Part shown: positions 8,943-17,556 of the stretch, piece after piece
Layout of the letters: the number at the start of each line of letters is the position of its first letter
Position numbering within the stretch: position 1 is the stretch's first letter
From: Nostoc sp. MG11
GTDB lineage: Bacteria; Cyanobacteriota; Cyanobacteriia; Cyanobacteriales; Nostocaceae
Reading direction: 5' to 3'
DNA: 64,000 bases
NCBI RefSeq assembly: GCF_014904695.1
Contig: NZ_JACXXN010000005.1
Coordinates: 1-64,000, forward strand
The notes under the pieces: generated by a model
Databases searched by the model: none
What the model was told of the DNA's origin: nothing
The model's input: only the letters and a program-made list of their open reading frames with translations
Translations under genes and position numbers: made by a program

Positions 8943-9566
8943 ATGGCAACAATATTAAGAGACTGGAGTTACCAATATCAGTGGTTATATGATGCAATCT
9001 CACGTTTAGCAGCCTTAATTGTAGGTGGTGAAGCCCGTTTTCGGGAACTAGCTTTACAAGGCTTAACGATTCACTCAGATACTCAGATTTTAGATTTGTG
9101 CTGCGGTAGTGGGCAAGCGACGCAATTTTTAGTGAAATATTCAGAAAATGTAACGGGATTGGATGCTTCGCCCAAGTCTTTGCAACGAGCGCGGCGGAAT
9201 GCACCTGAAGCTGACTATGTGGAGGCTTTCGCGGAGGAGATGCCGTTTGCAGATCATCTATTTGATGTGGTACATACCAGCACTGCATTACACGAGATGC
9301 AACCTGAGCAATTGCGAAAAATTATTAAAGAGGTTTATAGGGTATTGAAGCCAGGAGGGATATTTGTGTTGGTGGATTTTCATGCTCCTACTAATCCTGT
9401 CTTTTGGCCTGGATTATCACTGTTTTTGCTGTTGTTTGAAACACAAACAGCTTGGCAGTTGTTGAAAACTGATTTAGCTGAATTGTTAACTGAGACTGGG
9501 TTTGAGGTAGATAAATCAACTTTGTTTGCAGGTGGAAGTCTGCAAGTCATACAAGCGTGTAAATAG
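8943..9566 (+). CDS. Class I SAM-dependent methyltransferase
   Basis: A 207-residue Rossmann-fold methyltransferase of the Methyltransf_11 type: motif I ILDLCCGSGQATQFL (about 46-60), the acidic end of strand 2 in VTGLDASP, and EEVYRVLKPGGIFVLVDFH (motif post-II/III). A hydrophobic stretch near 160-175 may give membrane contact. The substrate is unknown; ubiE-like quinone methylases share this pattern, but the match is not specific. A GGGGAGG sequence lies about 10 bp upstream of the ATG. Confidence 0.8.
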   Translation: MATILRDWSYQYQWLYDAISRLAALIVGGEARFRELALQGLTIHSDTQILDLCCGSGQATQFLVKYSENVTGLDASPKSLQRARRNAPEADYVEAFAEEMPFADHLFDVVHTSTALHEMQPEQLRKIIKEVYRVLKPGGIFVLVDFHAPTNPVFWPGLSLFLLLFETQTAWQLLKTDLAELLTETGFEVDKSTLFAGGSLQVIQACK

Positions 9567-9628
9567 AGAGAAGGGCAGAGGGGTAGGGGGGCAGAGGAGC
9601 AGAGGGGCAGGGGGCAATGAGAAAATTA

Positions 9629-9663
9629 TTGACTCTTGACTCTTGACTCTTGACTCCTGACTC
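9629..9663. repeat. Heptanucleotide tandem repeat (STRR)
   Basis: Four copies of TTGACTC followed by one variant CTGACTC, 35 bp, between the methyltransferase and the kinase gene. Just before it lies a purine-rich, AGGGGC-type low-complexity stretch (9570-9615). Short tandem heptamers of this kind are typical of Nostoc and Anabaena intergenic DNA. Confidence 0.9.
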
Positions 9664-9668
9664 AGCAC

Positions 9669-10925
9669 TCATTTCTCCACTCCCCGCATCGCCAACAAAG
9701 CCGTTCCGTAAGCTGCTTCTGTATAAACCGACACTGCTACAGGAACTTGCAAATGACGTGCTCTAATTGCAGTCCAAGTGTCATTTGCCGCGCCACCCCC
9801 AGCAGTATAAACACGGCTCAACTTGTCAGCGCCCATTTTTTGCAATAATTCATACCCTTGTGTCTCTATACGGGCGATGCTTTCTAGTAAACCATGCAGA
9901 AATTCAACGGAATTATTTGGGCGTGTTTCCAAGCGTGGGGGCAGATTGGGGTCGTTAATTGGAAAGCGATCGCCTACTTTCAACAATGGATAATAATCTA
10001 ACTCGCTAGCTTTTGATCCATCAATTTCACGGCTAAGGCTTTCTAACTCAACATCACTAAAGAAGTGCTTGAGTACTGCACCCCCTGTATTAGAAGCACC
10101 GCCAGTTAGCCACAAATCACCCAATCGATGACTGTAAATTCCATATCGCGCATCTTCAATACAAGTATGACTCAAAAGTTTTAGTACCAACGTTGAACCC
10201 AAGGAAGTCACTGCCTCACCAGGCAATTTTGCACCACTGGCCAGAAAAGCAGCAATACTATCAGTCGTACCAGCACATACCAGGCAATCATGACGCAAAC
10301 CAAATTTAGCTGCAATTTCAAAACGCACTTCACTAATTGGAGTACCAGGAGGTAAAACTTTAGGTAGCTGAATTGATAGTTGCATCTTTTCCAGCCATTC
10401 CGGGTATTTTAACTGTTCCACGTCATAACCCAGCTTTAAAGCATTGTGGTAGTCACTAACACCTAAATACCCATGCAAAAGAAACGCCAGCCAGTCGGCT
10501 TGATGTAGAAAATATTTAGCTTCGTTAAAAGAGGGTAATTGCCTCATCCACAAAAGTTTGACAAGGCTGGAGGTGGCGCTTAACACGTTATGATTGGGGG
10601 GTGCTACGCTCCTCAACTGCTCTCGCATAGATGAACCCCGCGCATCGTCATACAACAGTGGTGCATCTACAGGCTTACCAATAGCATCACATACCAACAC
10701 TGTAGAGGATGTACCATTGATTGCGATCGCCCTAATTTCTCGCCGCAATTCTTGAGGTATTTGCTCTAAAAGCTCAAATAAAGCTTTCTGCCAAAAGTCT
10801 GGCATGTCACAGATAGATGAATCCTCAAAGGCATAACGTACCTCAACCTGGATACAAGCTTCATCGTCAATCACTATACCGCGTGCGCCAGACGTCCCGA
10901 AGTCGATACCCAGATACATATCCAT
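9669..10925 (-). CDS. FGGY-family carbohydrate kinase (ribulokinase-like)
   Basis: A 418-residue sugar kinase of the FGGY family. It opens with YLGIDFGTSGARGIVIDD (phosphate-1 loop), carries AINGTSSTVLVCD and LLYDDARG, TTDSIAAFLASG, and ends with a GGGAANDTWTAIRARHLQVPV adenosine-binding block. Length is shorter than the usual 500 residues, as in the cyanobacterial and plant subgroup whose Synechococcus member was reported to phosphorylate D-ribulose; that substrate is assigned by family only. Translation may begin at either of two closely spaced ATGs (10925 or 10919). No sugar-uptake genes are adjacent. Confidence 0.85.
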   Translation of the reverse strand: MDMYLGIDFGTSGARGIVIDDEACIQVEVRYAFEDSSICDMPDFWQKALFELLEQIPQELRREIRAIAINGTSSTVLVCDAIGKPVDAPLLYDDARGSSMREQLRSVAPPNHNVLSATSSLVKLLWMRQLPSFNEAKYFLHQADWLAFLLHGYLGVSDYHNALKLGYDVEQLKYPEWLEKMQLSIQLPKVLPPGTPISEVRFEIAAKFGLRHDCLVCAGTTDSIAAFLASGAKLPGEAVTSLGSTLVLKLLSHTCIEDARYGIYSHRLGDLWLTGGASNTGGAVLKHFFSDVELESLSREIDGSKASELDYYPLLKVGDRFPINDPNLPPRLETRPNNSVEFLHGLLESIARIETQGYELLQKMGADKLSRVYTAGGGAANDTWTAIRARHLQVPVAVSVYTEAAYGTALLAMRGVEK

Positions 10926-11069
10926 GAGTTTGATAAATTTTGCTAATAAAGAATAACTGGTGACTACAGATTAAATAACTGCTTTTGTTGCATCTTGTAA
11001 CAAGATATTCCCCAATCTTGGCAAAACAAGGAAAAGTAGTAAACGAACTGTTCAAAATCTATTCAGTTT

Positions 11070-11075
11070 AGGAGG
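11070..11075 (+). promoter_or_regulatory. Strong ribosome-binding site of psaM
   Basis: AGGAGG lies 9 bp before the ATG at 11085. It supports the longer psaM reading of 43 codons rather than an internal start at the usual 30-residue length. Confidence 0.75.
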
Positions 11076-11084
11076 TTTCAAACC

Positions 11085-11216
11085 ATGCCTATTTTAGATA
11101 CTTTGTACCTCGCTCAAGTGTCTTCCATATCAGATACTCAAGTGTACATCGCTTTAGTTGTGGCGCTGATCCCAGGAGTTTTGGCTTGGCGGTTAGCTAC
11201 AGAACTTTACAAATAA
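11085..11216 (+). CDS. psaM: Photosystem I subunit XII (PsaM), N-terminally extended
   Basis: A 43-codon gene. Its last 29 residues, ISDTQVYIALVVALIPGVLA then WRLATELYK, are the single transmembrane PsaM polypeptide of photosystem I, which sits near the trimer interface. PsaM is usually about 30-31 residues; here 13 residues (MPILDTLYLAQVSS region) precede the conserved part and a strong AGGAGG supports the upstream start. Whether the extension is kept in the mature subunit cannot be told. Confidence 0.93.
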   Translation: MPILDTLYLAQVSSISDTQVYIALVVALIPGVLAWRLATELYK

Positions 11217-11466
11217 CGCCCAATGTAAAACGGTTATAAAACCAATCATCCTGGCAGTACGGGGTGCATCCAGACACTTGTGGCTTTATGTCGTAAGTTA
11301 TGCTGAAAAACTTGCACGTACGTAGGCCAGGTTCTTTTTAAAATCATGCGATACGTGTAGCAATTTCCAAAAAATGAAGTAATATGGCTGCTAAATCAAG
11401 CAGTAATTAGTGCCAGGGTGCTTTTTACCGTGCTTCCCTTGACTCAGAGAGGCTTTTTTTAGCATC

Positions 11467-11874
11467 ATGAACGCGATTCAACCGTCCAGACCCCCAGTAA
11501 AACCTATACAAAAACGTCGGGTTGTTCCTCGACCAAAGCGCCACCTTCGTCAACGTTCTTACCAAGTAATGGCACTGGAAGGTACAGCAAAGATAGCGGT
11601 TAACCTTGTAATTACAGCAGCAGCAGCGTCCGCCCTAGCGCAACTTTTACCTTATCACTGGTTACAGCAAGGCAAGTTGCGAGAAATCCAGACTGAAGTC
11701 AAGCTGATGGAAGGACGTGTCAATAATCTACAGGCGCAATTTAGCCGTAACTTTGATCCGCACCAGGCTAAAAGTATTATGCAAGAACAGAGCTACCGTT
11801 TCGACCCTAATCAGCGTCGGATTGCTTTTCCTAAAGAGACGACAGAAGTTGAATCAACAGAGTCATCACCCTAA
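11467..11874 (+). CDS. Small single-span membrane protein with coiled coil
   Basis: A 135-residue protein: a Pro/Arg/Lys-rich N-terminus (1-35), one hydrophobic segment AKIAVNLVITAAAASALAQL (about 41-60), then a heptad-like helix LREIQTEVKLMEGRVNNLQAQF. This layout resembles FtsB/FtsL/DivIC-type division proteins, but no family motif is certain. It probably belongs to a conserved cyanobacterial hypothetical family. It stands alone with a 250-bp leader that follows psaM. Confidence 0.6.
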   Translation: MNAIQPSRPPVKPIQKRRVVPRPKRHLRQRSYQVMALEGTAKIAVNLVITAAAASALAQLLPYHWLQQGKLREIQTEVKLMEGRVNNLQAQFSRNFDPHQAKSIMQEQSYRFDPNQRRIAFPKETTEVESTESSP

Positions 11875-12265
11875 AGAAAATATTAAATTTGGATTTGAAG
11901 TTGTTTAGGTTTCTGTGATTCTGGCTACGTATGTAGCGTTTCCCAGCCGACTGAGGTATAAATCTATCTGTGGTTAATTATTTCTTCTGTGTATATCATT
12001 GAAGTGAGAACCGCTATAAGCTGGGTGTAATTTATATAATTGCTAATAAGTAATAGTTAGTAGCTAATTTTTGAGTAGCTATGCAGTTATCATCTATTAG
12101 CCATCAGCGATAAAATGTCACTGTGCTACCGCAGTTCAAAACCCATAGACGCAGTTAAGCCGTGTCCCCGTAGCTTATCTCGTAAGGGTACAGCTCAGTC
12201 TCTCCAATTTAAAATCCAAAATAAAGAATCACTTTTTTGAATCTTGAATGCTTAAAGAGGTTAAT
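11875..12265. other. Gene-free spacer
   Basis: About 390 bp between two convergent genes. It holds AT-rich DNA and a stretch near 12150-12200 similar in style to the CGTAGCTT..CCCCGTA dispersed repeats elsewhere in the window. No ORF with protein-like composition, tRNA or clear terminator was seen. Confidence 0.5.
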
Positions 12266-12991
12266 CTACGAGTTGGAATGCTGAGGAGATAGCAGCTCGT
12301 TGAGCCAACTTTCGAGTTGTAAATGCAAGCGATAACTAGTAACATCCCTACTGTTGTCAGCGCAGGACAGTTGAGTAAGAGCGCGATAATAATCAGCGAT
12401 CGCAAAATTCCAGTCACCCCAAAGATGATAAGTCCTACCGCGTTCTGCCCAAATATGACCTTCTAGTTGACCAAAAAGCAGTGCTATCTCAAAATTCTCA
12501 ATAGCTTCTTCGTATTGCCCTAAGTCACGTAAGGTAATACCTCGGTTAATCCACGCCCGAACATGGCTAGGATTCAAGTCTAGCGCCTGATCGTAGTCGG
12601 CGATCGCTGCTGCTAATTCACCACAGGCTGCGTAGTAATTTGCCCGATTATTATAAGCACTAGCCAACTTGGGATTAAGTTGTAGTGCGGTGTTGTAGTC
12701 ACAAAACGCTTTTTGTGTATCACCACTTTGAAAATAAATCAGCCCGCGGTTGTTGTAATCAACAGCATTGTGAGGACGGCGGTGAATTAGTTGGTTTAAG
12801 AGTGCGATCGCCTCAGTATAATCTCCTTGTTGAGCTGACCTCAAAGCACGAGAGCGTAAGTAACTGTCTTTTGAAGCAGATTCGCCGCTACTGTTTGCCC
12901 CATTCTTTTGAAGATTATTTGTATGATTTGTAACAAATTTATAATAGTCACTTTGCGGGACACCAGAAGCTAAAAATGAGTGATTATTCAT
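12266..12991 (-). CDS. TPR-repeat protein
   Basis: A 241-residue soluble protein. After a polar, Ser/Asn-rich N-terminus (1-45) come about five 34-residue tetratricopeptide repeats, for example GDYTEAIALLNQLIHRRPHN, GDTQKAFCDYNTALQLNPKL and GQYEEAIENFEIALLFGQ. TPRs build a superhelical scaffold for protein binding. No catalytic domain or membrane segment is present. Partner and process are unknown. Confidence 0.88.
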   Translation of the reverse strand: MNNHSFLASGVPQSDYYKFVTNHTNNLQKNGANSSGESASKDSYLRSRALRSAQQGDYTEAIALLNQLIHRRPHNAVDYNNRGLIYFQSGDTQKAFCDYNTALQLNPKLASAYNNRANYYAACGELAAAIADYDQALDLNPSHVRAWINRGITLRDLGQYEEAIENFEIALLFGQLEGHIWAERGRTYHLWGDWNFAIADYYRALTQLSCADNSRDVTSYRLHLQLESWLNELLSPQHSNS

Positions 12992-13464
12992 ATTATCTTG
13001 CCTGATTTACCTACTCTGTGAAATCAAACTGTAGTTTTTTCCGGCTCGTGGTTTTACCACTTTCTTAAACTTATAAAGTATTTTTCACTACTTAAAACCT
13101 ATCTTAATGCTGAGTTTAATTGCTCAAATTAGTTGAGGTCTTCGCTGCACATAAACAATTGATCCTCCAACCTAGTAATAGATACTTCATCCCCAAGTTG
13201 AATTCCAGAAATAGCAAATATCAATCTTAAAGACTAGTCAATTAGTAAGAGCGACAACTTGGTAGAATGCCAACAAGCCGTTCATTAGAGATTGAAAAGA
13301 GAACACAGGGGCAAGGGAACACGGAGAATGCAAAAATCATCTCTGTGCTTTCCCTAGTCTCCCTAACCACGCCAGTTAAACACCACTACCCTATGGGATC
13401 TCTGTGCAACATGGTGGATCCTATCTACTGAATTTTAATTTTTTAAGTTTTGAGAATTTTTCTT
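12992..13464. other. Gene-free spacer between divergent genes
   Basis: About 470 bp of AT-rich DNA between the TPR gene and the gene at 13465, expected to hold both promoters. A low-complexity patch (about 13295-13330) resembles scattered repeat sequence. I see no ORF worth calling and no RNA gene. Confidence 0.5.
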
Positions 13465-13929
13465 ATGACAACTACAATTTCTTATCCCAATGCCCCCGAT
13501 TTAGCAGCTGATGATTATATTGCGATCGGCTTGGCGACTTGCTTCGTCAAGGAAGATGGAGAAGTTCATCAAATCGAAGTTATAGAACCTATCCCCTCCG
13601 CAGCTTTGGAAGCACTGTTAAAGGGCATTCCTACGTCCTATAAGCTGGCTTTTGCAACAACTTTGGGAGATGTACTAGACAGCGATACACTGCACTTACC
13701 AGATGGTTTTCCAGAGTCGGCTCAGTTCGGGGAAGAATTTGTACCACGAGCGTTTGCAGCAGCTCGTACCTACAAGCGTCGTGAATCTGCAAAATCTCTG
13801 ATTCCCTTGGGTACAACCTACTCTGAGTTTAAGTATTCCATTGAGCGCAAACGAGTGCTAAATGCTGCTAGAGTTGTTACCAAAGAAGACAACGTTAAGC
13901 AGCATTCCCACACTCACAAAGTTCTTTAG
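13465..13929 (+). CDS. Conserved hypothetical protein
   Basis: A 154-residue soluble protein starting MTTTISYPNAPDLAADDYIA; the ATG at 13465 is preferred to one 15 bp upstream because the extra residues are not protein-like. It contains IGLATCFVKEDGEVHQIEVIEPIPSAALEALL and a basic middle (RTYKRRESAKSL), and ends in a His-rich tail HSHTHKVL. I do not recognise a family. It lies 12 bp before the GST gene, so the two are likely co-transcribed. Confidence 0.65.
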   Translation: MTTTISYPNAPDLAADDYIAIGLATCFVKEDGEVHQIEVIEPIPSAALEALLKGIPTSYKLAFATTLGDVLDSDTLHLPDGFPESAQFGEEFVPRAFAAARTYKRRESAKSLIPLGTTYSEFKYSIERKRVLNAARVVTKEDNVKQHSHTHKVL

Positions 13930-13941
13930 TTCTAAGTAATT

Positions 13942-14496
13942 ATGCTGAAACTATATGGCGGCGCTCGTAGTCGCGCATCAATTGTTCACTGGTATTTAGA
14001 GGAACTAAAAGTTCCTTACGAATTTGTCAAGCTGGATATGCAAGCAGGTGAACATCGGCAACCTGAGTATTTAGCAATTAACCCCATTGGTAAAGTGCCA
14101 GCAATTGTTGATGGAGACTTTAAACTTTGGGAATCAGGAGCAATTTTGCTGTATCTTGCCGATAAGTATGGTAATCCAGTTTCGCCAGAGGAGCGGGCTG
14201 TATTTTCTCAATGGGTATTGTTTGCCAATGCTACTCTTGGCCCAGGGATTTTTACGGAAGCAAATCGGGAGCGGGAAATGCCCATCTTGTTAACTGCGTT
14301 AAATAAAATTCTCGGACAGCAACCTTTTTTACTGGGCAATGAATTTACTGTTGTTGATGTGGCAGTGGGGTCTATCCTGAGTTACATTCCCATCATGCTG
14401 AATCTAGACCTCAGTTCTTACCCAGCCGTGTTGAACTATATCAGGCGAATGTCTGAGCGTCCGGCATTTCAAAAGAGTATTGGTGCAAAGGCATAA
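13942..14496 (+). CDS. Glutathione S-transferase family protein
   Basis: A 184-residue GST. The thioredoxin-like N-terminal domain has LYGGARSRASIVHWYLEELKVPYEFV, the cis-Pro block NPIGKVPAIVDGDFKLWESGAILLYLADKYG, and a short all-helical C-terminal domain with FLLGNEFTVVDVAVGSIL (N-capping box). GSTs conjugate glutathione or act as peroxidases or isomerases; substrate unknown. The C-terminal domain is somewhat shorter than usual. Likely second gene of an operon with the 13465 gene. Confidence 0.92.
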   Translation: MLKLYGGARSRASIVHWYLEELKVPYEFVKLDMQAGEHRQPEYLAINPIGKVPAIVDGDFKLWESGAILLYLADKYGNPVSPEERAVFSQWVLFANATLGPGIFTEANREREMPILLTALNKILGQQPFLLGNEFTVVDVAVGSILSYIPIMLNLDLSSYPAVLNYIRRMSERPAFQKSIGAKA

Positions 14497-14540
14497 TTAA
14501 TTGATGGAATTGGTGGGCAATTGCCCACCCTACAGATTTT

Positions 14541-15032
14541 TTAACGATAATTTGTAAACTGCAAAGCAACAGGGAAGTCTTCTTGCTTTAGCCGCTGGAT
14601 GACAGTTTGTAAGTCATCTTTATCTTTGGCAGAAACCCGCACAACATCGCCTTGAATTGAGGCTTGTACCTTTTTGAATTCGTCGCGAATCAATTTGGAA
14701 ATTTGCTTGGCAATTTCCTGGCTGATACCTTTTTTGAGTTTGATTTCTTGACGCACGCGATTACCGCTGGCCGATTCAACTTTGCCAAAATCAAAGATTT
14801 TTTGGGACAGATTCCGCTTGGCGGCTTTTTCCCGCAGGATGTTGTGGACAGACTCTAAGGTAAACTCGCTGTCGGTGCTAACATTAATGCTTTGTTCAGC
14901 TAACTCGACAGTAGTTTTAGTATCTTTGAGGTCGTAACGGCTTTTAATGTCACGCGCAACTTGGTCAACAGCGTTAACCAATTCTTGTTGGTCAAAGTCG
15001 CTCACAATGTCAAAGGAATAAGTAGAAGCCAT
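14541..15032 (-). CDS. YajQ family nucleotide-binding protein
   Basis: A 163-residue protein of two ferredoxin-like halves. Typical blocks are [22 protein letters not shown] at the start, [31 protein letters not shown]-type middle and [22 protein letters not shown] near the end. YajQ proteins bind nucleic acids, and some bind cyclic di-GMP and act with transcription factors. It is monocistronic here; its partner cannot be inferred. Confidence 0.94.
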   Translation of the reverse strand: MASTYSFDIVSDFDQQELVNAVDQVARDIKSRYDLKDTKTTVELAEQSINVSTDSEFTLESVHNILREKAAKRNLSQKIFDFGKVESASGNRVRQEIKLKKGISQEIAKQISKLIRDEFKKVQASIQGDVVRVSAKDKDDLQTVIQRLKQEDFPVALQFTNYR

Positions 15033-15179
15033 AGCAAATGTTGGATTATTTAGATGTTGGATTTTGAATAGGGACTAAGATATAGGCGTTGGCAATAATC
15101 CCATTCCCCAGTCACCCTTCTCTACGAGAGGCTGCGCCAAAGGGTTCGCAGTCGCCTGGGTCGGGAAACCCTCCCCGAA

Positions 15180-15210
15180 GTTTGGAGCGGAGGCTTCCTC
15201 CGATCCAAAC
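15180..15210. repeat. Hairpin in a dispersed repeat block
   Basis: GTTTGGAGCGGAGG and CCTCCGATCCAAAC (14-nt arms, one mismatch, 3-nt loop) lie in a 15080-15250 intergenic block that also contains CTCTACGAGAGGCTGCGCC, related to the repeats at 46247 and 54067. This is repeat sequence rather than coding DNA. Confidence 0.7.
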
Positions 15211-15257
15211 TTCTCTTCGCAGCGATGTCTCACCAGTCCCCAATTCCCAGTCCCCAA

Positions 15258-15653
15258 TTAACTAGTGGCTTGGATGATGCTCAGAAGGATAAGAGTGCCA
15301 GAGCTCAGAGAGCCAATGGCAAACATGAGCGATCGCAAAAGGGGTATATTCACAATATAAAAAATCGAGTATAACAAGCGAGCTGCAACAAAGGCGATCG
15401 CAGCCACGGCTGCTGTAGAAGAATTTACACTCGTTACATAAGCCATTAATGCAGCTGCGGCAAAAATCATAAATGCTTCAAAGGAGTTCTGATGTGCCCA
15501 GGTAGCTCGTTGAGCGTATGGTGGCAATTTATCAAACATAGCGCGAGGAGCAGAGGTATCATACCCAACACGCGCACGGGCATAACCTACTACCAAAAAT
15601 GGTAGATATATCAAAACGGCAGCAGCAGCAATAGAATACAAAAAAATTATCAT
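15258..15653 (-). CDS. MAPEG family membrane protein
   Basis: A 131-residue protein with four hydrophobic helices. The block YAQRATWAHQNSFEAFMIFAAA is the family signature around helix 2, with conserved Asn and Glu contributing to glutathione binding in characterised relatives. MAPEG proteins are membrane-embedded glutathione transferases or peroxidases; short bacterial members are mostly uncharacterised. It is followed by repeat-rich DNA. Confidence 0.85.
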   Translation of the reverse strand: MIIFLYSIAAAAVLIYLPFLVVGYARARVGYDTSAPRAMFDKLPPYAQRATWAHQNSFEAFMIFAAAALMAYVTSVNSSTAAVAAIAFVAARLLYSIFYIVNIPLLRSLMFAIGSLSSGTLILLSIIQATS

Positions 15654-15655
15654 TA

Positions 15656-15712
15656 GTTATTAGTCATGGGTTACTAGTCATTGGTCATTAGTCATTGTCA
15701 TTGGTCAAACAC
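15656..15712. repeat. Heptamer-like tandem repeats (STRR)
   Basis: Imperfect alternating copies of ATTGGTC and ATTAGTC, for example CATTGGTCATTAGTCATTG, between the MAPEG and DprA-like genes. Short tandem repeats of this kind recur in several spacers of this window. Confidence 0.8.
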
Positions 15713-15766
15713 ATAGACACACCAGCGGTTTCCCGCAGGGTAAGACAAAAGACAAATAATAAATGA

Positions 15767-16270
15767 CTAATCAAAGTAGAAAAGCGTCACCACTTTTCTT
15801 TGTTCTTCTGCATCTTGGCAAGTTTGCAATAGAGTGCGACTGTCGTGAAATGCAAAGCAGATTAGTTGCTGGCAGCGGGAAACAATCTCCTTATTGCACA
15901 GGTAACTAGCTTCAGCAAGGGACAGATTATCATTACTGGGATTTTCCACTAAATGCATTACCTGTTCTAGTTGCTGGCGCGATTCCAAAGGCTGGCGTTC
16001 CAAGCTTTGGGGTAGGATTACCGTTAACAAATTGGCATCAGCCCGCATAGCTCCCTTGATGGCAGCTGAATTAGTACCGATAGCCCCGGAGGTAATGACC
16101 CGATTCCCTGACAAAACGAGGGCATAGGTCATCATTTCAATTAGATTCTGATGTGTAATCGGCACATGGCGAGAACCCAGCAAGGCAATTCGTTTAGAAC
16201 CTGTTTGCTGGATTGTCGCTAGTTCTTGCGCTAATGTATCGAGGTTAATAAGGTCTATTGACTGGCTCAA
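15767..16270 (-). CDS. DprA/Smf-like Rossmann protein
   Basis: A 167-residue protein with a DprA/LOG-like nucleotide-binding core: RIALLGSRHVPITHQN, VLSGNRVITSGAIGTNSAAIKGAM and a later CNKEIVSRCQQLICFAF. The GSR and SGAxGT blocks correspond to the substrate-binding loops of DNA-processing protein A. At 167 residues it lacks the SAM and winged-helix ends of full DprA (about 370), so a direct role in transformation is uncertain. comM, another competence-linked family, is 13 kb away but not linked. Confidence 0.7.
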   Translation of the reverse strand: MSQSIDLINLDTLAQELATIQQTGSKRIALLGSRHVPITHQNLIEMMTYALVLSGNRVITSGAIGTNSAAIKGAMRADANLLTVILPQSLERQPLESRQQLEQVMHLVENPSNDNLSLAEASYLCNKEIVSRCQQLICFAFHDSRTLLQTCQDAEEQRKVVTLFYFD

Positions 16271-16351
16271 TGATGAACATAATCAGATTAAACGACCCAG
16301 ATATTTTACCAAACAGCGTGTAGGTGCGAAGCCAACCTGAGTTAGACAATG

Positions 16352-16900
16352 CTACAATTTCTCGATTGTTCTGCTCAGTAACCGGATTGCTTGGTCACAC
16401 CAAGTCAGCCAATACGTTTCATAAGCAATGCCATTCAGCAGAGTTAGATACTGAAACCTTGCAGGTTCTGGCAGTTCTTGCGGATTCTGAAAATAACGCT
16501 GTTCTAAATTTTTGTAAGTAGACAATTTTTCTTGATGGGCTTTTTGATGATGCTCTAGCTCCGCCAAGATAATCTGGCTAGGAGCAATATACCCAGCAAA
16601 GATTTTAACAAGTAAATCATCTTTAATCGGTGTGGGTTCACAAGGTTGAGCAATCCACTCTTTTAATTGCTGTGCTCCCAAATCTGTAACTCTGTAGAGC
16701 TTTTTATCTGGGCGTGCCACTTGGAGAATCGTCTCGCAACTAATCCACCCTTGATCTTCTAGCTTCGACAACTCTCGATAAATCTGCTGGTGACTTGCTG
16801 ACCAGAAAAAGCCTACAGAGCCATCGAATCGCTTTGCTAAATCATACCCACTACATGGAGCTTCAACCAAAGCAGCCAGTATTGCGTGCGCTAAAGCCAT
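16352..16900 (-). CDS. PadR family transcriptional regulator
   Basis: A 182-residue regulator with a winged-helix domain, MALAHAILAALVEAPCSGYDLAKRF then QQIYRELSKLEDQGWI and YRVTDLGAQQLKEWI, and a C-terminal helical dimerisation region typical of PadR subfamily-2 (Vir_act_alpha_C) proteins. The ATG at 16900 is preferred because upstream codons fall in the operator-like palindrome. Divergent from the DUF4188 gene with a 100-bp shared control region, so it most likely represses that gene and itself. Confidence 0.9.
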   Translation of the reverse strand: MALAHAILAALVEAPCSGYDLAKRFDGSVGFFWSASHQQIYRELSKLEDQGWISCETILQVARPDKKLYRVTDLGAQQLKEWIAQPCEPTPIKDDLLVKIFAGYIAPSQIILAELEHHQKAHQEKLSTYKNLEQRYFQNPQELPEPARFQYLTLLNGIAYETYWLTWCDQAIRLLSRTIEKL

Positions 16901-16922
16901 AATTTTTAATTCACTACTTGAC

Positions 16923-16942
16923 TTATGCAATTAATTGCATAA
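16923..16942. promoter_or_regulatory. Candidate PadR operator
   Basis: TTATGCAATTAATTGCATAA is a perfect 20-nt palindrome in the 100-bp gap between padR-type and DUF4188 genes. A second, shorter palindrome, CAACTAGTTG, at 16956-16965 is followed by CATAT and shares the TTGCATA element. Paired sites between divergent genes fit an autoregulated repressor. Binding is inferred. Confidence 0.6.
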
Positions 16943-17000
16943 CAATATTTATATTCAACTAGTTGCATATTAAACTAAAACAGTAAGGAGTCAATAGTAT

Positions 17001-17522
17001 ATGCCTCAAGTAATACCAGGGCGATTTACTGCCGAGATTGACGAACCCTTTGTCATATTTTTGATTGGGATGCGAATCAATAAATTTTTTGCTTTCTCCA
17101 AATGGATTCCCACAGCGAGGGCGATGTCACCGATGCTACGCAGCCTTCGTCAGAATCCAGACAAGGGGTTTTTAGGGGGAGAAACGTTTATCTACTGGCG
17201 AGGCGTGGGATTGATTCAGTATTGGCGATCGTTCGAGGATTTGGAGCGTTTTGCTAGAAATCCATCTGAAACACATCTAGAAGCTTGGCAAAGGTTTAAT
17301 CGAGCTATTGGTGCTGATGGCAGTGTCGGCATTTGGCACGAAACTTATTTAATCGAGCCGGGAAGATATGAGGCGATTTATGGTAATATGCCTGTTTTTG
17401 GGTTAGCTGCTGCAACTAAGCACGTTCCAGCTATGGGGCAAAGAGAAACAGCACGCCGTCGCCTAGGAGGTGACAACGTGCCAGCTGTACCCTCACCGCC
17501 AACAGAGCCTTTTGATAACTGA
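17001..17522 (+). CDS. DUF4188 protein (monooxygenase-like)
   Basis: A 173-residue protein resembling DUF4188 proteins: FVIFLIGMRINKFFAFSKW, the GFLGGETFIYWRGVGLIQYWRSFEDLERFAR core, and WHETYLIEPGRYEAIYGNMPVFGL. The fold is predicted as a dimeric alpha-beta barrel like small haem or antibiotic monooxygenases. A role in detoxification under control of the divergent PadR regulator is plausible but not shown. Ribosome-binding site TAAGGAG upstream of the ATG. Confidence 0.85.
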   Translation: MPQVIPGRFTAEIDEPFVIFLIGMRINKFFAFSKWIPTARAMSPMLRSLRQNPDKGFLGGETFIYWRGVGLIQYWRSFEDLERFARNPSETHLEAWQRFNRAIGADGSVGIWHETYLIEPGRYEAIYGNMPVFGLAAATKHVPAMGQRETARRRLGGDNVPAVPSPPTEPFDN

Positions 17523-17556
17523 GCATGGATGCTCTCAATTGTTTGAATTGATTGGG

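Noticed and set aside
9629-9663. Possible CRISPR or integration site in TTGACTC repeats
   Set aside because: Units are seven bases without spacers, fitting ordinary heptamer repeats.
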